Shown here piece after piece: positions 33,327 through 43,320 of a stretch of DNA of 64,000 nt (position 1 is the stretch's first letter; the number at the start of each line of letters is the position of its first letter). The notes beneath the pieces were generated by a model. The model was not told the DNA's origin. It saw only the letters and a program-made list of their open reading frames with translations, and did not search any database. This stretch comes from Mycoplasmopsis arginini (lineage in GTDB: Bacteria > Bacillota_I > Bacilli_A > Mycoplasmatales > Metamycoplasmataceae). Location of the stretch: contig NZ_LR215044.1 of the NCBI RefSeq assembly GCF_900660725.1, positions 186,001 through 250,000 on the forward strand. Direction: 5' to 3'. The translations under genes were made by a program, and so were the position numbers.

Positions 33327-34252
33327 TAGTTTTGATAATTTTATAGGACAAAATAAAATTACTTCAACTTTAAAGGTTATGATTAATTCTGCTAACAAAC
33401 AAAAGAAACCAATAGATCATATCCTTTTTTACGGAGCTCCCGGCTTAGGGAAAACCACTTTAGCACAAATTATTGCAAGTGAAACAAAAGCAAATATCAT
33501 TTATGTCCAAGGGCCTTTAATTCAAAAGAAAAGTGATATTTTAACGTTATTTTCATCATTGAAGGAAAATGACATTTTATTTATTGATGAAATTCATGGA
33601 ATAAACAAGAATGTTGAAGAATTGCTATATTCAGCAATTGAAGAATATGTAATTGATTTGCCAATAGGGGTTGAAGGCGATATGAAAATAATGCGTCTTA
33701 ATTTGAATAAATTTTCTTTAATTGGAGCTACAACAAAATTTAATTTAATTTCAAATCCTCTTAAGGATAGATTTGGATATATTGGTAAATTATTGCCATA
33801 TACAGTTAATGAAATTCAAACAATTATTTCTAATTCTTGCTACAAGAAATAATATAAAAATCAACTTAAAAGCAGTTGAAGAAATTTCAAAGAACTGTCG
33901 TTTTACACCTAGAATAGCTAATAATTTATTAAAGCGAGTTCATGATTTTGCAATTTTTAAAAATCAAAAAGAAATCGATTTAAATTTAGTGAAAGAAGCA
34001 TTCAATTATTTAGACGTTTATCCTGGTGGATTAAACATTTTTCAAGTAGAATATTTGTTAATTTTAAAAAATATATTTAAAAACAAAAGTGCTTCACTAG
34101 ATACAATTAGTTCAATAATAAAAGATGATAAGTTTACAATAATAAATGATCTTGAACCTGCTTTACTATTACAAAAATATATTGAAAAAACTGTTAGGGG
34201 AAGAAGGATAACGGAAGACGGTTTAGAATATTTAAAAAAAATTAATAAATAA
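33304..34252 (+). pseudogene. ruvB: Holliday junction helicase ruvB, frameshifted
   Basis: AAA+ motor for branch migration. N-terminal part is good: FIGQNKITSTLKVMI, Walker A GAPGLGKTT, Walker B FIDEIHG, sensor IGATTKF, DRFGYI. At 33835-33838 the frame changes: the sequence TCTTGC has one T more than the expected TCT-GCT, which would give NSATRNNIKINLKAVEEIS. The rest (RFTPRIANNLLKRVHDFA, GLNIFQVEYL, and RGRRITEDGLEYL) continues in the second frame to 34252. The first frame stops after 182 residues and lacks the C-terminal winged-helix domain. It is either a real mutation or a sequencing error at a single base. Confidence 0.85.
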
Positions 34253-34340
34253 TTTAAACATAACTAAGTTTTTTATAACTTAGATTCAATAATTCAATTA
34301 ATATGTTCTAAAAAAGAACAATTATTATATAATTGTACCT

Positions 34341-36986
34341 ATGAATAAAAAAAATAGAATAAGTCCTGCAATAAAATGAGTATTTAGTATTTTTGTGTTA
34401 ATTGCTATGATTATAGCATTAGTTTTTGGAACAATATTTTATTTAAATCCTACTTTAAAAAATAACAATCCAACAAATAACAATATCGTAGGTACAAATG
34501 CAGTTTTAAAAATTGCTAAAGATAAATATCAATCAAGTTCAAAAACAGACATAGCACCTAATAAAATTGCAGATATAGTAAAAAATTATTTACAAGAGAA
34601 GGATGATAAATTGACATCTAATTTTGATGTTAAGTTATTATCTAATGATTTAATCGAAATTAAAAGTTTACTAGCTACTGATGATAAAAAACAGAAACAG
34701 TTATTAGATTCATTGGTTAAGAAACCTTATTTAACAATTACTGATCATAATGGTAATCCATTGTTTTATAAAGGAAGATATCAAGGGGGAGAAAGTACTT
34801 TTCACGGATTACAAGAACTTATTGATGAAGGTTCTCAAAATTTTAATATGGATTTAGATGCAAATCCTGCAAGTGATAAAATTCCACAAGGATATGCAGA
34901 TAGAATTCAAATTAAATTGAATAATTATGCTTGAGATCAGTTCACACATTTAGCTTACGATTATTGAATTCGTGGTTTTCGAGAAAAAGATCAAAATCTG
35001 GAAGCTCCTAAAAATAAAGTTTATTTCTGATTGAATTTAGATGAATTTATTCATAATGCAATTAAATACGATAAAGAAAACTGAGATAAAGCAAAAAATA
35101 ATCCTGTTAATTATGCTTATGTAAATCACAACCCAGGTGAAGAAGTTACAAAAGATAAAAAAGGCAATATTTTAAGTTCATTAAAACCAAACCTAAAATA
35201 TTCAATTAATGCTCAAAAATATTTAATTTCAGCCACTTCTCCTGTTTCATTAATTTCATCACAAAAACGTGATTCAATATTTTATTTAATAAACAATAGT
35301 CCAAATGGTTATTCAAACAAACAATTAACTTCATTGATTAATTTTTCATATACACCATTTATTTTAGAAAAACAAGCAATTTATTTTGAAACTAAATCAT
35401 CAAAACAGTTTGATTCTTATATTTTAGCTATTGTTATTATTTTAATTGCTATGTCTATATTCTTAGTTGTAAAACATAGATTACTAGGTGCTATAGCCAG
35501 TGTCACAATGGCATTTCTATTATTTGTTTTCTTATCAATAATAAGTGCATTTGGTGTAGTAATTAATTCTTTAATTGCATTAACTACAATATTTATTATT
35601 TTTGTGGCATTTAGTTTATTAACTAAGAAACTTCAAATTTTTTCAAAAGAACTTAGAGAAGGCGCTAATACAAATAAAGCAATAAATAAAGCAACTAAAA
35701 GAACTTTTATTTCCGGACTTGATGTTATTGCGATTTTAGGAATAGGTTCAATTTTGGCCTTTTATTTAAATATAAATCATTCTTCAACAATTGGGGCTTT
35801 AATCGGAATTGGAGCTTTACTAATAGCGGCAATAGTGATTGGATTAAATACATTATTATTCAAATCATTTATTCAAACAGAATCTTTTGATAATAAGAAA
35901 CACTTAATAACTAAAACAAAATTAACTAAATGTAAATTTATTGAAAAAATTAATATTTTGTTCAAAACTAAGTATTTTATTATTCCATTAATAATTTTAA
36001 TAAGTGTTGCAATTATCATTTATGCATTATTTGCTATTAAATCTCAATCAGCGTTATCTGGTTTTAATATAACCAATGAATTAAGTCATAAATTTATTTA
36101 CAACATCGGTATAGACTTTAAAAACAGCGAAAGCCTTTCAGCTCAATCGGCAATTTTTAATGACTTAACTGAATTTATAACAAATAGTAGCAAAGCTAAT
36201 GTAATTATTGAAAAAGTTAAGGTTAATGAACAGGGTCTAAATTCGTTATTGGTTTATTCAAACGTAAATATAAATGATTTTATTAATACAGAATTAGTTA
36301 ACTTCTTTAACTCAAAAAATTATTTAAATGTCGAACTAGTTAAATCTGGAAATAATTTAAATAATTCATACATTGGCGCTTCAATTGGATGAACAGCTTT
36401 ATTAATTATTTTGATAAATATAACTGTTATTGTTTATATCACATTTAGATATTCATTCCAATCAGCACTAGTTTATTTAATTAAACAATTATTATTAATC
36501 AGTTTAGTAATTTCTTCATTAATTATTCTTAGAACCAAAATTGATAATTTTGTATTTGATGGATTATTATTTATATCATTCATAAATGTTTTAGATTCAA
36601 TAATAAATGCTTCTAGAATTAAGGCTGAAATTAAAAAAGATATAAATACAAAGAACTTTATTTACAAACCAGAACAAGTTAACAGTATTATTAAAATATT
36701 ATTATCAGACGTAATTGGCTTACAACATTTTAATTTATTCTTAGGATTTATTTTATTATCTTCAGCACCATTTTTATTAGTTAATGTTTCATTTAATTTA
36801 ATTTTAGCTTTTCAACTATCATTATTATTTATATGATACTTAAACCTATTTATCATGCCAAAAATTTGAGAACAACTAATTAATATTAAATTTAAGAATA
36901 AACAAAAAAGAATAGAAAAAGATTTCTGAAAAACAGAAAAAATTCAAGAACAAACATTTATTGGAATTAATGATTTTTCAATGTAA
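34341..36986 (+). CDS. secDF: Protein translocase accessory subunit SecDF (fused)
   Basis: Drives protein export after SecA using the membrane potential. One 881-aa chain with SecD-like and SecF-like halves: an N-terminal helix (about residues 14-33), a large outer domain, a group of helices near residues 360-520, a second outer domain after ALSGFNI (SecF signature region), and a final group of helices. The outer domains are diverged, as in other mycoplasmas. It looks interrupted in the standard code but is continuous with TGA as Trp. -10 TATAAT lies 15 nt upstream, so the leader is very short. Confidence 0.9.
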
Positions 36987-37020
36987 TTTTAAAAAATATA
37001 AAAGTATTTAAGAGGTCAAA

Positions 37021-38280
37021 ATGTTTAATAGATTAAAGGGAACTAAAGATATTTTTGGAAAAGAAGCTAGAATATTAAATTTTATTCGTCAAACTTTTGA
37101 AAAAGTAAGTGATAGATATAATTTTAGTTTTATTGAAACACCTATTATCGAAGACTATGCTCTTTTTGTTCGCGCTACGGGTGAAACAAGTGATATAGTT
37201 ACCAAAGAAATGTATGTTTTTCAAGATAAAGGTCAAAGAACAATAAGTTTAAGACCTGAGTGTACAGCTTCAACAATTAGAGCTTATGTTGAAAATAAAA
37301 TAAATAATTTAGAAAAAACCAAATTGTATTATTTTGGCCCAATGTTTAGATATGAAAGACCTCAGAAGGGAAGATATAGACAATTTATTCAAGGTGGTGT
37401 TGAACTTATCGAAGATAAATCTGTTTTATCCAATTTTGAAATAATAAAATTTGCTAACGATTTTTTAAAGGAATTAAAATTAAACGATTTTGTATTGCAA
37501 ATTAACAATTTAGGAAGCTTTGAAAGTAGAAATAAATACATTAATTATTTAAAAGACTACTTCCAAAAATATAAAGACCAACTTAGTGAAATATCACAAC
37601 TTCGTTTAGAGAAAAATGTTTTAAGAATTCTTGATGATAAAGAAGAAAACCAAAAGGAATTTGTTAAAAAAGCACCTAAACTTATTGAGTTTTTATCAGA
37701 TGAAGAAAAGAAAGATTTTGATGAATTAATTAATTTATTAAACAATTTTGGAATATCATATGAAATAAATCCTTATTTAGTTAGAGGACTAGATTATTAC
37801 ACTGATATTGTTTTTGAATTTGTTTCTACCTCTGAAGCTTTAGGATCACAATCAACTATCTTAGGTGGTGGAAGATATGACGGAATGATTGAATCTTTTG
37901 GAGGACCAAAAATTGGATCAATCGGATTTGCTTTTGGACTAGACAGAATAGCAGAAATAATTTCTTTTAATATTGAAAAATACGATAATCTGAAAAATAA
38001 ATTAGATATTTTAATAGCTTATCTAAATGACGAAGAAAAACAAGAAATCATTAATATTGCTTATGATCTTCGTAAAGAATTTAATGTTGAACTAATAAAT
38101 AAAAAAATAACAATTAAACAACTATTTAAACAAAACTATCAATTAAAACCTAATATTTTAATTTTTAAAGAACTAAATTCAAAAGAAAATGAAATAAAAA
38201 TGAAAATAAATGAAAAAGAATTTGTTTTTGAATATAGAAATGTTGAAGATTTTAAAAATAAGTTAAAGGAAGTAAAGTAA
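37021..38280 (+). CDS. hisS: Histidyl-tRNA synthetase
   Basis: Class II enzyme charging tRNA-His. Motif 1/2 FRYERPQKGRYRQF, histidine-A signature LVRGLDYYTDIVFEF, motif 3 GSIGFAFGLDRI, and a C-terminal anticodon-binding domain. 419 aa, contains no Trp codon. RBS AAGAGGT upstream. The last base of its stop is the first base of the aspS start (TAATG), so the pair is coupled. Confidence 0.96.
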   Translation: MFNRLKGTKDIFGKEARILNFIRQTFEKVSDRYNFSFIETPIIEDYALFVRATGETSDIVTKEMYVFQDKGQRTISLRPECTASTIRAYVENKINNLEKTKLYYFGPMFRYERPQKGRYRQFIQGGVELIEDKSVLSNFEIIKFANDFLKELKLNDFVLQINNLGSFESRNKYINYLKDYFQKYKDQLSEISQLRLEKNVLRILDDKEENQKEFVKKAPKLIEFLSDEEKKDFDELINLLNNFGISYEINPYLVRGLDYYTDIVFEFVSTSEALGSQSTILGGGRYDGMIESFGGPKIGSIGFAFGLDRIAEIISFNIEKYDNLKNKLDILIAYLNDEEKQEIINIAYDLRKEFNVELINKKITIKQLFKQNYQLKPNILIFKELNSKENEIKMKINEKEFVFEYRNVEDFKNKLKEVK

Positions 38281-39953
38281 TGAAAAAAGTATATTGTTCA
38301 AACCTTAATTTAAATAATGTTGATCAAGAGGTCGAATTATATGGCTGAATTGCAAATAAAAGAAAATTCAAAAATCAAATGTTTGTAGATTTTCGTGATT
38401 CAAGCGGAATTGTACAATTAATTTTCACAAATGTTTCTGATCCTCTTTTAACTAAAGAAAGCTGTTTGAAAGTTAAAGGAACAGTTCAAAAACGTCTTGA
38501 GGCAAACGAACAATTAAAATCAGGGCAGATTGAAGTTTTAGTTAATGAATATGAAATTTTAAATTCTTCTAAACAAATTCCTTTTGATATTAATGATGAT
38601 AAAATGAATTCTGCAAATGAAGATTTAAGATTAGAATATAGATTTCTAGATATCAGAAATGAAAGAGTTTTAGAAAATCTTAAATTAAGACATAAATTAT
38701 CTTTATATATAAGAAACTTTTTCGATAAAAAAGGATTTATAGAAGTAGAAACACCTATTTTAGCAAAATCAACACCTGAAGGGGCTAGAGACTATCTTGT
38801 TCCTACAAGAAGAAAGGGAAAGTTTTTCGCATTACCACAATCGCCTCAATTATTTAAACAATTATTAATGGCTGGTGGAGTAGAAAAATATTTTCAATTA
38901 GCAAGAGTTTTTAGAGATGAAGATTTAAGAAAAGACCGTCAACCAGAATTTACTCAATTAGATATAGAAATGTCTTTCGCAACAAAAGAAGAAATTTTTA
39001 ATATTTGTGAGGAAATGTGAGTTGATGTTTTAGGAAAATTAGGATATGATATTAACTTAAATTTCCCAAAAATGGACTTTGATTACTCAATGCAACATTA
39101 TGGAAATGATAAACCAGATACAAGATATGAATATTTAATTCAAGACTATTCAAAACTTTTTTCACACAAATTTAATAGAAAATTTGTAAAAGCTATTATT
39201 TTTGATCGCAATATAAATGAACATATTAAATTAATTAATGAAACTTTTAAGAAAAATGGCGGTGACTTTTTTGAAATATTAGATTTATCTTGTGCAACAT
39301 GTGAAGTTGGCAAACACTTATCAAATATTGATGAATCAAAAAAACATAATAATTCATATGCTTTAATTTCCGCTGGTGATGAAGAAGATAATGTATTAAA
39401 ATCATTAGGAGCTATTAGAACACTTTTAAATGATATTTATCAATTAGCTGATCCTAATAAACTAAACTTTTTATGAATCGTAAATTGACCAATGTTTGAA
39501 TACGACAAGGAATCAGAAAGATATGTTCCTGCCCACCATCCATTCACACAGTTTGAAGAAGAAACAATAAAATATTTAGAAAATAAGGAATTTCCTAAAG
39601 TTAAAGCAAAATCATACGACCTCGTTTTAAATGGTTTCGAATTAGGGTCTGGTTCTATTAGAATATATGATTTAGAAACACAAAAAATGATGTTTAATAT
39701 ATTAAATATATCTGAGAAAGAACAAAAATCTAGATTTGGATTTTTCTTAAAGTCATTTGAATATGGACTTCCCCCTCATTGCGGTATTGCTTTTGGTATC
39801 GAAAGAATTTTAATGATTTTAACAAAGTCAACATCAATTAGAGATGTTATTGCATTTCCTAAAAATGCAAAAGGAGTAGATTTACTTACAAGTGCACCTT
39901 CTGAAGTTACAAAAGAACAACTTTTAGAATATGGTTTAGAAATCAAAAAATAA
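38280..39953 (+). CDS. aspS: Aspartyl-tRNA synthetase
   Basis: Class IIb enzyme. N-terminal OB anticodon domain (ELYGWIANKRKF), then RFLDIRNERVL, PTRRKGKFFALPQSPQLFKQ (flipping loop and motif 2 region with ARVFRDEDLRKDRQPEFTQLD), GAD insertion domain, and motif 3 HCGIAFGIERILM. 557 aa with TGA Trp codons. Translationally coupled to hisS. Confidence 0.96.
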
Positions 39954-39970
39954 AATTAAGGAGAAATTAT

Positions 39971-40225
39971 ATGAGTAGTACATTAGTATGAATTTTAGTT
40001 GTAATATTATCAATAATTTCATTAGGTATAATTGGAATATCATTTATGATGGCTCCAGATTCTAATAGTTTTAGTGGTGCTTTAGTTGGAAGTAATGACT
40101 TAGATTTATTTAAAATTTCAAAAGAACGTGGGATAAAGAAAGTTCTTAAATGATCAATGATTACTTTAGGCGTTCTAATGTTCATTTTTGCGATTGTTTT
40201 ACGTGTTGTTTGACAACAAGGTTAA
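39971..40225 (+). CDS. secG: Preprotein translocase subunit SecG
   Basis: 84-aa protein with two membrane helices (about residues 4-25 and 60-80) and the short loop SNSFSGALVGSNDLDLF, the SecG pattern S(F/L)SGAL-GS-DL. Three TGA Trp codons hide it in the standard code. AAGGAG 7 nt upstream. The order secG-rnr-ssrA is conserved in Firmicutes and Mollicutes, which supports the call. Confidence 0.9.
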
Positions 40226-40234
40226 TAATATATA

Positions 40235-42367
40235 ATGAAAAAAGAAAATACGAACTTTAAAACTTTAGATTCAAATGAAATTTTGGAATTTATTCAAAAT
40301 AATCCTTTGGGTCTAAGTTTTTTAGAAATAGTAAAAAAGAAAAAAATACATCCAACATTAAACGCTAAACTTTCCATGATTTTAAAAAATCTTGTTTCTG
40401 AAAATAAAATAGAAGTTAAAAAAAATAGTGATTATGCTCCTATTTTTTATATAAAAACTGTGCAAAATAATGTTGCAATAACCAATAAAAGATTAGGGTT
40501 CATTGAATTTGAAGATGGCAAAATTAATAAGTCTGCGATTTTATTTCCTTTTGAAATTAGAAATCTTTTAGATGGAGATTTAATTGAAGCTAAAATATTT
40601 TATTATTACAATGAAAACAAAGAAGTTTTGTATAAAGCAAAAATTGAAAAATTATTAGATCATAAGAAAAAAATCCTTGTTGGTAAATTGATTAAAAATC
40701 AAAAAAACTTTTATGTTTTTGAACCATTAAATGATAAAGATAAGGGAAATATTGAAATTTTAAATAAAAGTCAAATTCCTAAAAATATCAAAGAAGATGA
40801 TATTGTTGAAGTTTCAATTTTAAATCCTAACAACAAGAATATCGCTGTGGCTTTTAATAAAATTTTAAGTAACACAAAAGATTTTGATTATCCATTTAAA
40901 AAAATATTTTCAGAAAATGAGATTAATTTAGATTTTAATGAAAATGTTATCTTTGAGTCTAAATCTTTACCTACAGAAGTTAATAGCTATGAAATTTCAA
41001 AAAGAAAGGATTTAAGAAACTTACTAACCGTTACAATTGATGGATTAGATACAAAGGATTTTGACGACGCTATATCATGTTATATATTACCAAATGGAAA
41101 CACTAAGCTTTTTATTCATATAGCTGACGTATCCTATTATGTTAAAGAAAATGGTGCTATTGATCAAGAAGCGCTATTGAGAGGAACTTCTATATACTTA
41201 CCAGATAAGGTAATTCCAATGCTCCCATTTGAGCTATCTAATGGAATTTGTTCGCTAAACCCTAATGTGGATAGATGTACAATAACTTTAGAACTTGAGA
41301 TCGATAAGAATGGAAATAATGTTGATGAAAAAATTTATGAAAGCGTCATTAATTCAAACTATCGTTTGACTTACAATGAGGTAAACGATTATTTTGAAAA
41401 TAAAATAAAATTGCCAACCGAATTAGAGAATCTTCTTAATGATTCGAGAAATATTTCTAAAGTTATTCGAAATTGCAAATTGCAAGATGGATACGTTAAT
41501 TTTGAAATTAAGGAACCTAAGATTATTATTCAAGATAATAAGGTTATAGGAATTAAAATAAGAGAAGAAGGTGAAAGTGAAAATATGATTGAGGACTTTA
41601 TGGTTAGGACTAATGAAACAATTGCTTCAATCATGAGCAAAAAAAATATTCCATCAATTTACCGTATTCATGATAAACCTTCAGATGAAAAATTATTTGA
41701 ATTACAAGATTTAATTAAATTTGCAAATTATAAAGATGTTCAAGTGCCATTTGATGGCGAACCACTAAGTTTTGCGAAAATGGTAAATAAGATTAAAGAA
41801 AAAGGGCTAAGTGAATACTTTAAAAATGCATTTTTAAGAACAATGCAGAAGGCCATTTATTCTTCTAATAATATTGGTCATTTTGGTTTAGCTTCAAAGT
41901 TTTATTCTCATTTTACTTCCCCAATTAGAAGATATCCTGATTTATTATTACATCGTTTAATTAAAAAATACTTATTTGAAAATAAAACTTTTTCTGATCA
42001 AGAATTTGAAGAAATTTCAAATCAAATTGAAAATATTGCAAATCTCAATTCATTAAGCGAAAAAACAGCAATGACAGTAGAAAGAAATATTGTAGATATT
42101 AGAAAAGCTGAGTATTTTGAATCATTAATAAATAAAGAATTTTTAGCAACATTAGTTTCGATAGAAAAATTTGGTCTATTTTTAAATATCAACGAATTTC
42201 AAACAAGTGTATTAATTAGATTTGAAGACTTAAATGATGAAGTTGTTAAAATATCTAATTTTGAAGGAAAAGGAAATAAATATAATTTTAAAGTTGGAAA
42301 AGATTACTGTATAAAGATCGAAAGTATAGAAAGAGAAAAAGGAAATATTAATGCAAAATTGTGTTAA
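40235..42367 (+). CDS. rnr: Ribonuclease R
   Basis: 3'-5' exoribonuclease that degrades structured RNA and works with tmRNA. N-terminal winged-helix, cold-shock domains, then the RNB catalytic domain with TIDGLDTKDFDDAISC (Asp cluster), HIADVSYYV and FTSPIRRYPDLLLHRL, and a C-terminal S1 domain. 710 aa without Trp. Starts 9 nt after secG. It ends right before the tmRNA remnant, at the junction with the island. Confidence 0.95.
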   Translation: MKKENTNFKTLDSNEILEFIQNNPLGLSFLEIVKKKKIHPTLNAKLSMILKNLVSENKIEVKKNSDYAPIFYIKTVQNNVAITNKRLGFIEFEDGKINKSAILFPFEIRNLLDGDLIEAKIFYYYNENKEVLYKAKIEKLLDHKKKILVGKLIKNQKNFYVFEPLNDKDKGNIEILNKSQIPKNIKEDDIVEVSILNPNNKNIAVAFNKILSNTKDFDYPFKKIFSENEINLDFNENVIFESKSLPTEVNSYEISKRKDLRNLLTVTIDGLDTKDFDDAISCYILPNGNTKLFIHIADVSYYVKENGAIDQEALLRGTSIYLPDKVIPMLPFELSNGICSLNPNVDRCTITLELEIDKNGNNVDEKIYESVINSNYRLTYNEVNDYFENKIKLPTELENLLNDSRNISKVIRNCKLQDGYVNFEIKEPKIIIQDNKVIGIKIREEGESENMIEDFMVRTNETIASIMSKKNIPSIYRIHDKPSDEKLFELQDLIKFANYKDVQVPFDGEPLSFAKMVNKIKEKGLSEYFKNAFLRTMQKAIYSSNNIGHFGLASKFYSHFTSPIRRYPDLLLHRLIKKYLFENKTFSDQEFEEISNQIENIANLNSLSEKTAMTVERNIVDIRKAEYFESLINKEFLATLVSIEKFGLFLNINEFQTSVLIRFEDLNDEVVKISNFEGKGNKYNFKVGKDYCIKIESIEREKGNINAKLC

Positions 42368-42404
42368 TGTTTCTTTTTTTAATTTAAATAATTTATTTAA
42401 AAAT

Positions 42405-42472
42405 AAACTAAACTGTAGAACCAATACCAAAAAAATGTGTGGATCGGGGTTCGATTCCCCGCACCTCCACCA
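42405..42472 (+). ncRNA. ssrA: 3' end of tmRNA (ssrA) only; probable attachment-site remnant
   Basis: CTAAACTGTAGAACC followed by a T-arm GGGGTTCGATTCCCC and CTCCACCA match the last ~65 nt of tmRNA (E. coli has CTAAGCATGTAGTACC and ends AGCTCCACCA). The 5' ~300 nt, including the tag-coding region, cannot be here because rnr ends only about 40 nt upstream. So this is a partial copy, as left by an element integrated in the 3' end of ssrA. The whole gene is expected at the other end of the island, outside the window. Confidence 0.75.
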
Positions 42473-42484
42473 TTAGAGTTAAGT

Positions 42485-42517
42485 ATAGTCGATACCAAAA
42501 TATCGGCTATTTTTTTT
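42485..42517 (+). terminator. Terminator after the tmRNA remnant
   Basis: ATAGTCGATA and TATCGGCTAT (one G-T pair) around CCAAAA, followed by eight T. Confidence 0.85.
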
Positions 42518-42613
42518 ATATAGGCATAAATACTACAAATAATAATGATTTATAAGGTATTTCTACAATAAATATAGCAGTAGTAGTATATATAGCATTT
42601 ATATATAAATTTA

Positions 42614-42649
42614 AATCGTTAAATTATTATTAATCGTTAAACTACTACT
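42614..42649. repeat. Two 18-bp tandem direct repeats
   Basis: AATCGTTAAATTATTATT directly followed by AATCGTTAAACTACTACT; 15 of 18 bases agree. Confidence 0.7.
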
Positions 42650-42703
42650 AACTATATATAAAGATATATAAGAGAAGAAATATCAAATTTTATAAATACT
42701 CCC

Positions 42704-42726
42704 ACGTGACACGTGACAAACGTGAC
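42704..42726. repeat. Three ACGTGAC iterons
   Basis: ACGTGAC ACGTGAC AA ACGTGAC. Short, spaced repeats of this type can bind a recombinase, relaxase or replication protein. They sit between the tmRNA remnant and the recombinase remnant. Confidence 0.6.
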
Positions 42727-42743
42727 AGTTTTAACAAATTAAA

Positions 42744-42768
42744 AACTCTAGCCTGCTAAACTAGAGTT
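42744..42768 (-). terminator. Terminator of the recombinase remnant
   Basis: AACTCTAG and CTAGAGTT around a 9-nt loop, followed on the minus strand by T residues. The stem includes the TAG stop codon. Confidence 0.75.
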
Positions 42769-43320
42769 CAATATTTATTACTGAGCCATCTTTAAAATTG
42801 AATTCGAGGTGGTTATCTTTATATACTTTTATGTTGATGATTGTTAAATTGAAGAGTTTATCGTTAAATTCTAAATTCAGTGTATCGGTAGCTTTAATTT
42901 CATTGATGAATGCTTGAAGCTTAATTGATTGTCTATTCCTATCGACTTGTTCAGCCATAAGCTTATTGTACTCGTCTTGAGCTTTAGTAAATCTTTTTAC
43001 CAGATCTACATATTCTTCCATGTAAGCTTCATATTTCATTTGTTTCTTTTCTTTGTTGAAAATGTGTTGGTCACATAAACCACTAACTACTAGTATTTCA
43101 TTCTTGGCTTGTTCCATAGGCTTTGATAGATTAACATCTAGTAGTTTTTCTTTTACTAGAAGAAGATTTGAAATAAGAAGGTCCTTATCTTTAAGAAGAA
43201 TGTTTATTGCTTTTAAATAGGCATTTTTAATTGTTTCTTCATCAAGAGTAGGAGTAGTGCATTTAGTTCCATTAAATTTATTATTACATTGCCATACGAC
43301 ATGCCTATAGATATCATCAA
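42761..43320 (-). pseudogene. Large serine recombinase, C-terminal fragment
   Basis: Reading on the minus strand from about 43320 gives YRHVVWQC..KC, a Cys-pair zinc ribbon, then LDEETIKNAYLKAINIL, a coiled coil, and LEFNDKLFNLTIINIKVY, a C-terminal pattern of large serine recombinases from Firmicutes elements. The Trp here is TGG. The N-terminal resolvase domain with the catalytic serine is missing: the frame runs into the convergent hsdR fragment. Inactive. Such a recombinase usually sits at one end of a conjugative element. Confidence 0.7.

Larger units (their letters stand above)
42473..42743. other. Gene-free segment at the island edge
   Basis: No coding region. It holds a terminator for the tmRNA remnant, an AT-rich stretch with TAGTAG and TATATA repeats, two 18-bp direct repeats and three ACGTGAC repeats (listed separately). 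Confidence 0.6.

Noticed and set aside
34341-36986. Broken secDF
   Set aside because: The interruptions are TGA codons only; the frame is continuous in the mycoplasma code.
36987-37020. T-box leader before hisS
   Set aside because: The gap after secDF is only 34 nt, too short for a T-box, and no conserved T-box sequence is seen.
42405-42472. Complete tRNA or tmRNA gene
   Set aside because: No matching 5' acceptor strand, D arm or anticodon arm, and rnr coding sequence ends too close upstream for a whole tmRNA.
42614-42726. CRISPR array
   Set aside because: Repeats are too short and too few, with no unique spacers and no cas genes in the window.
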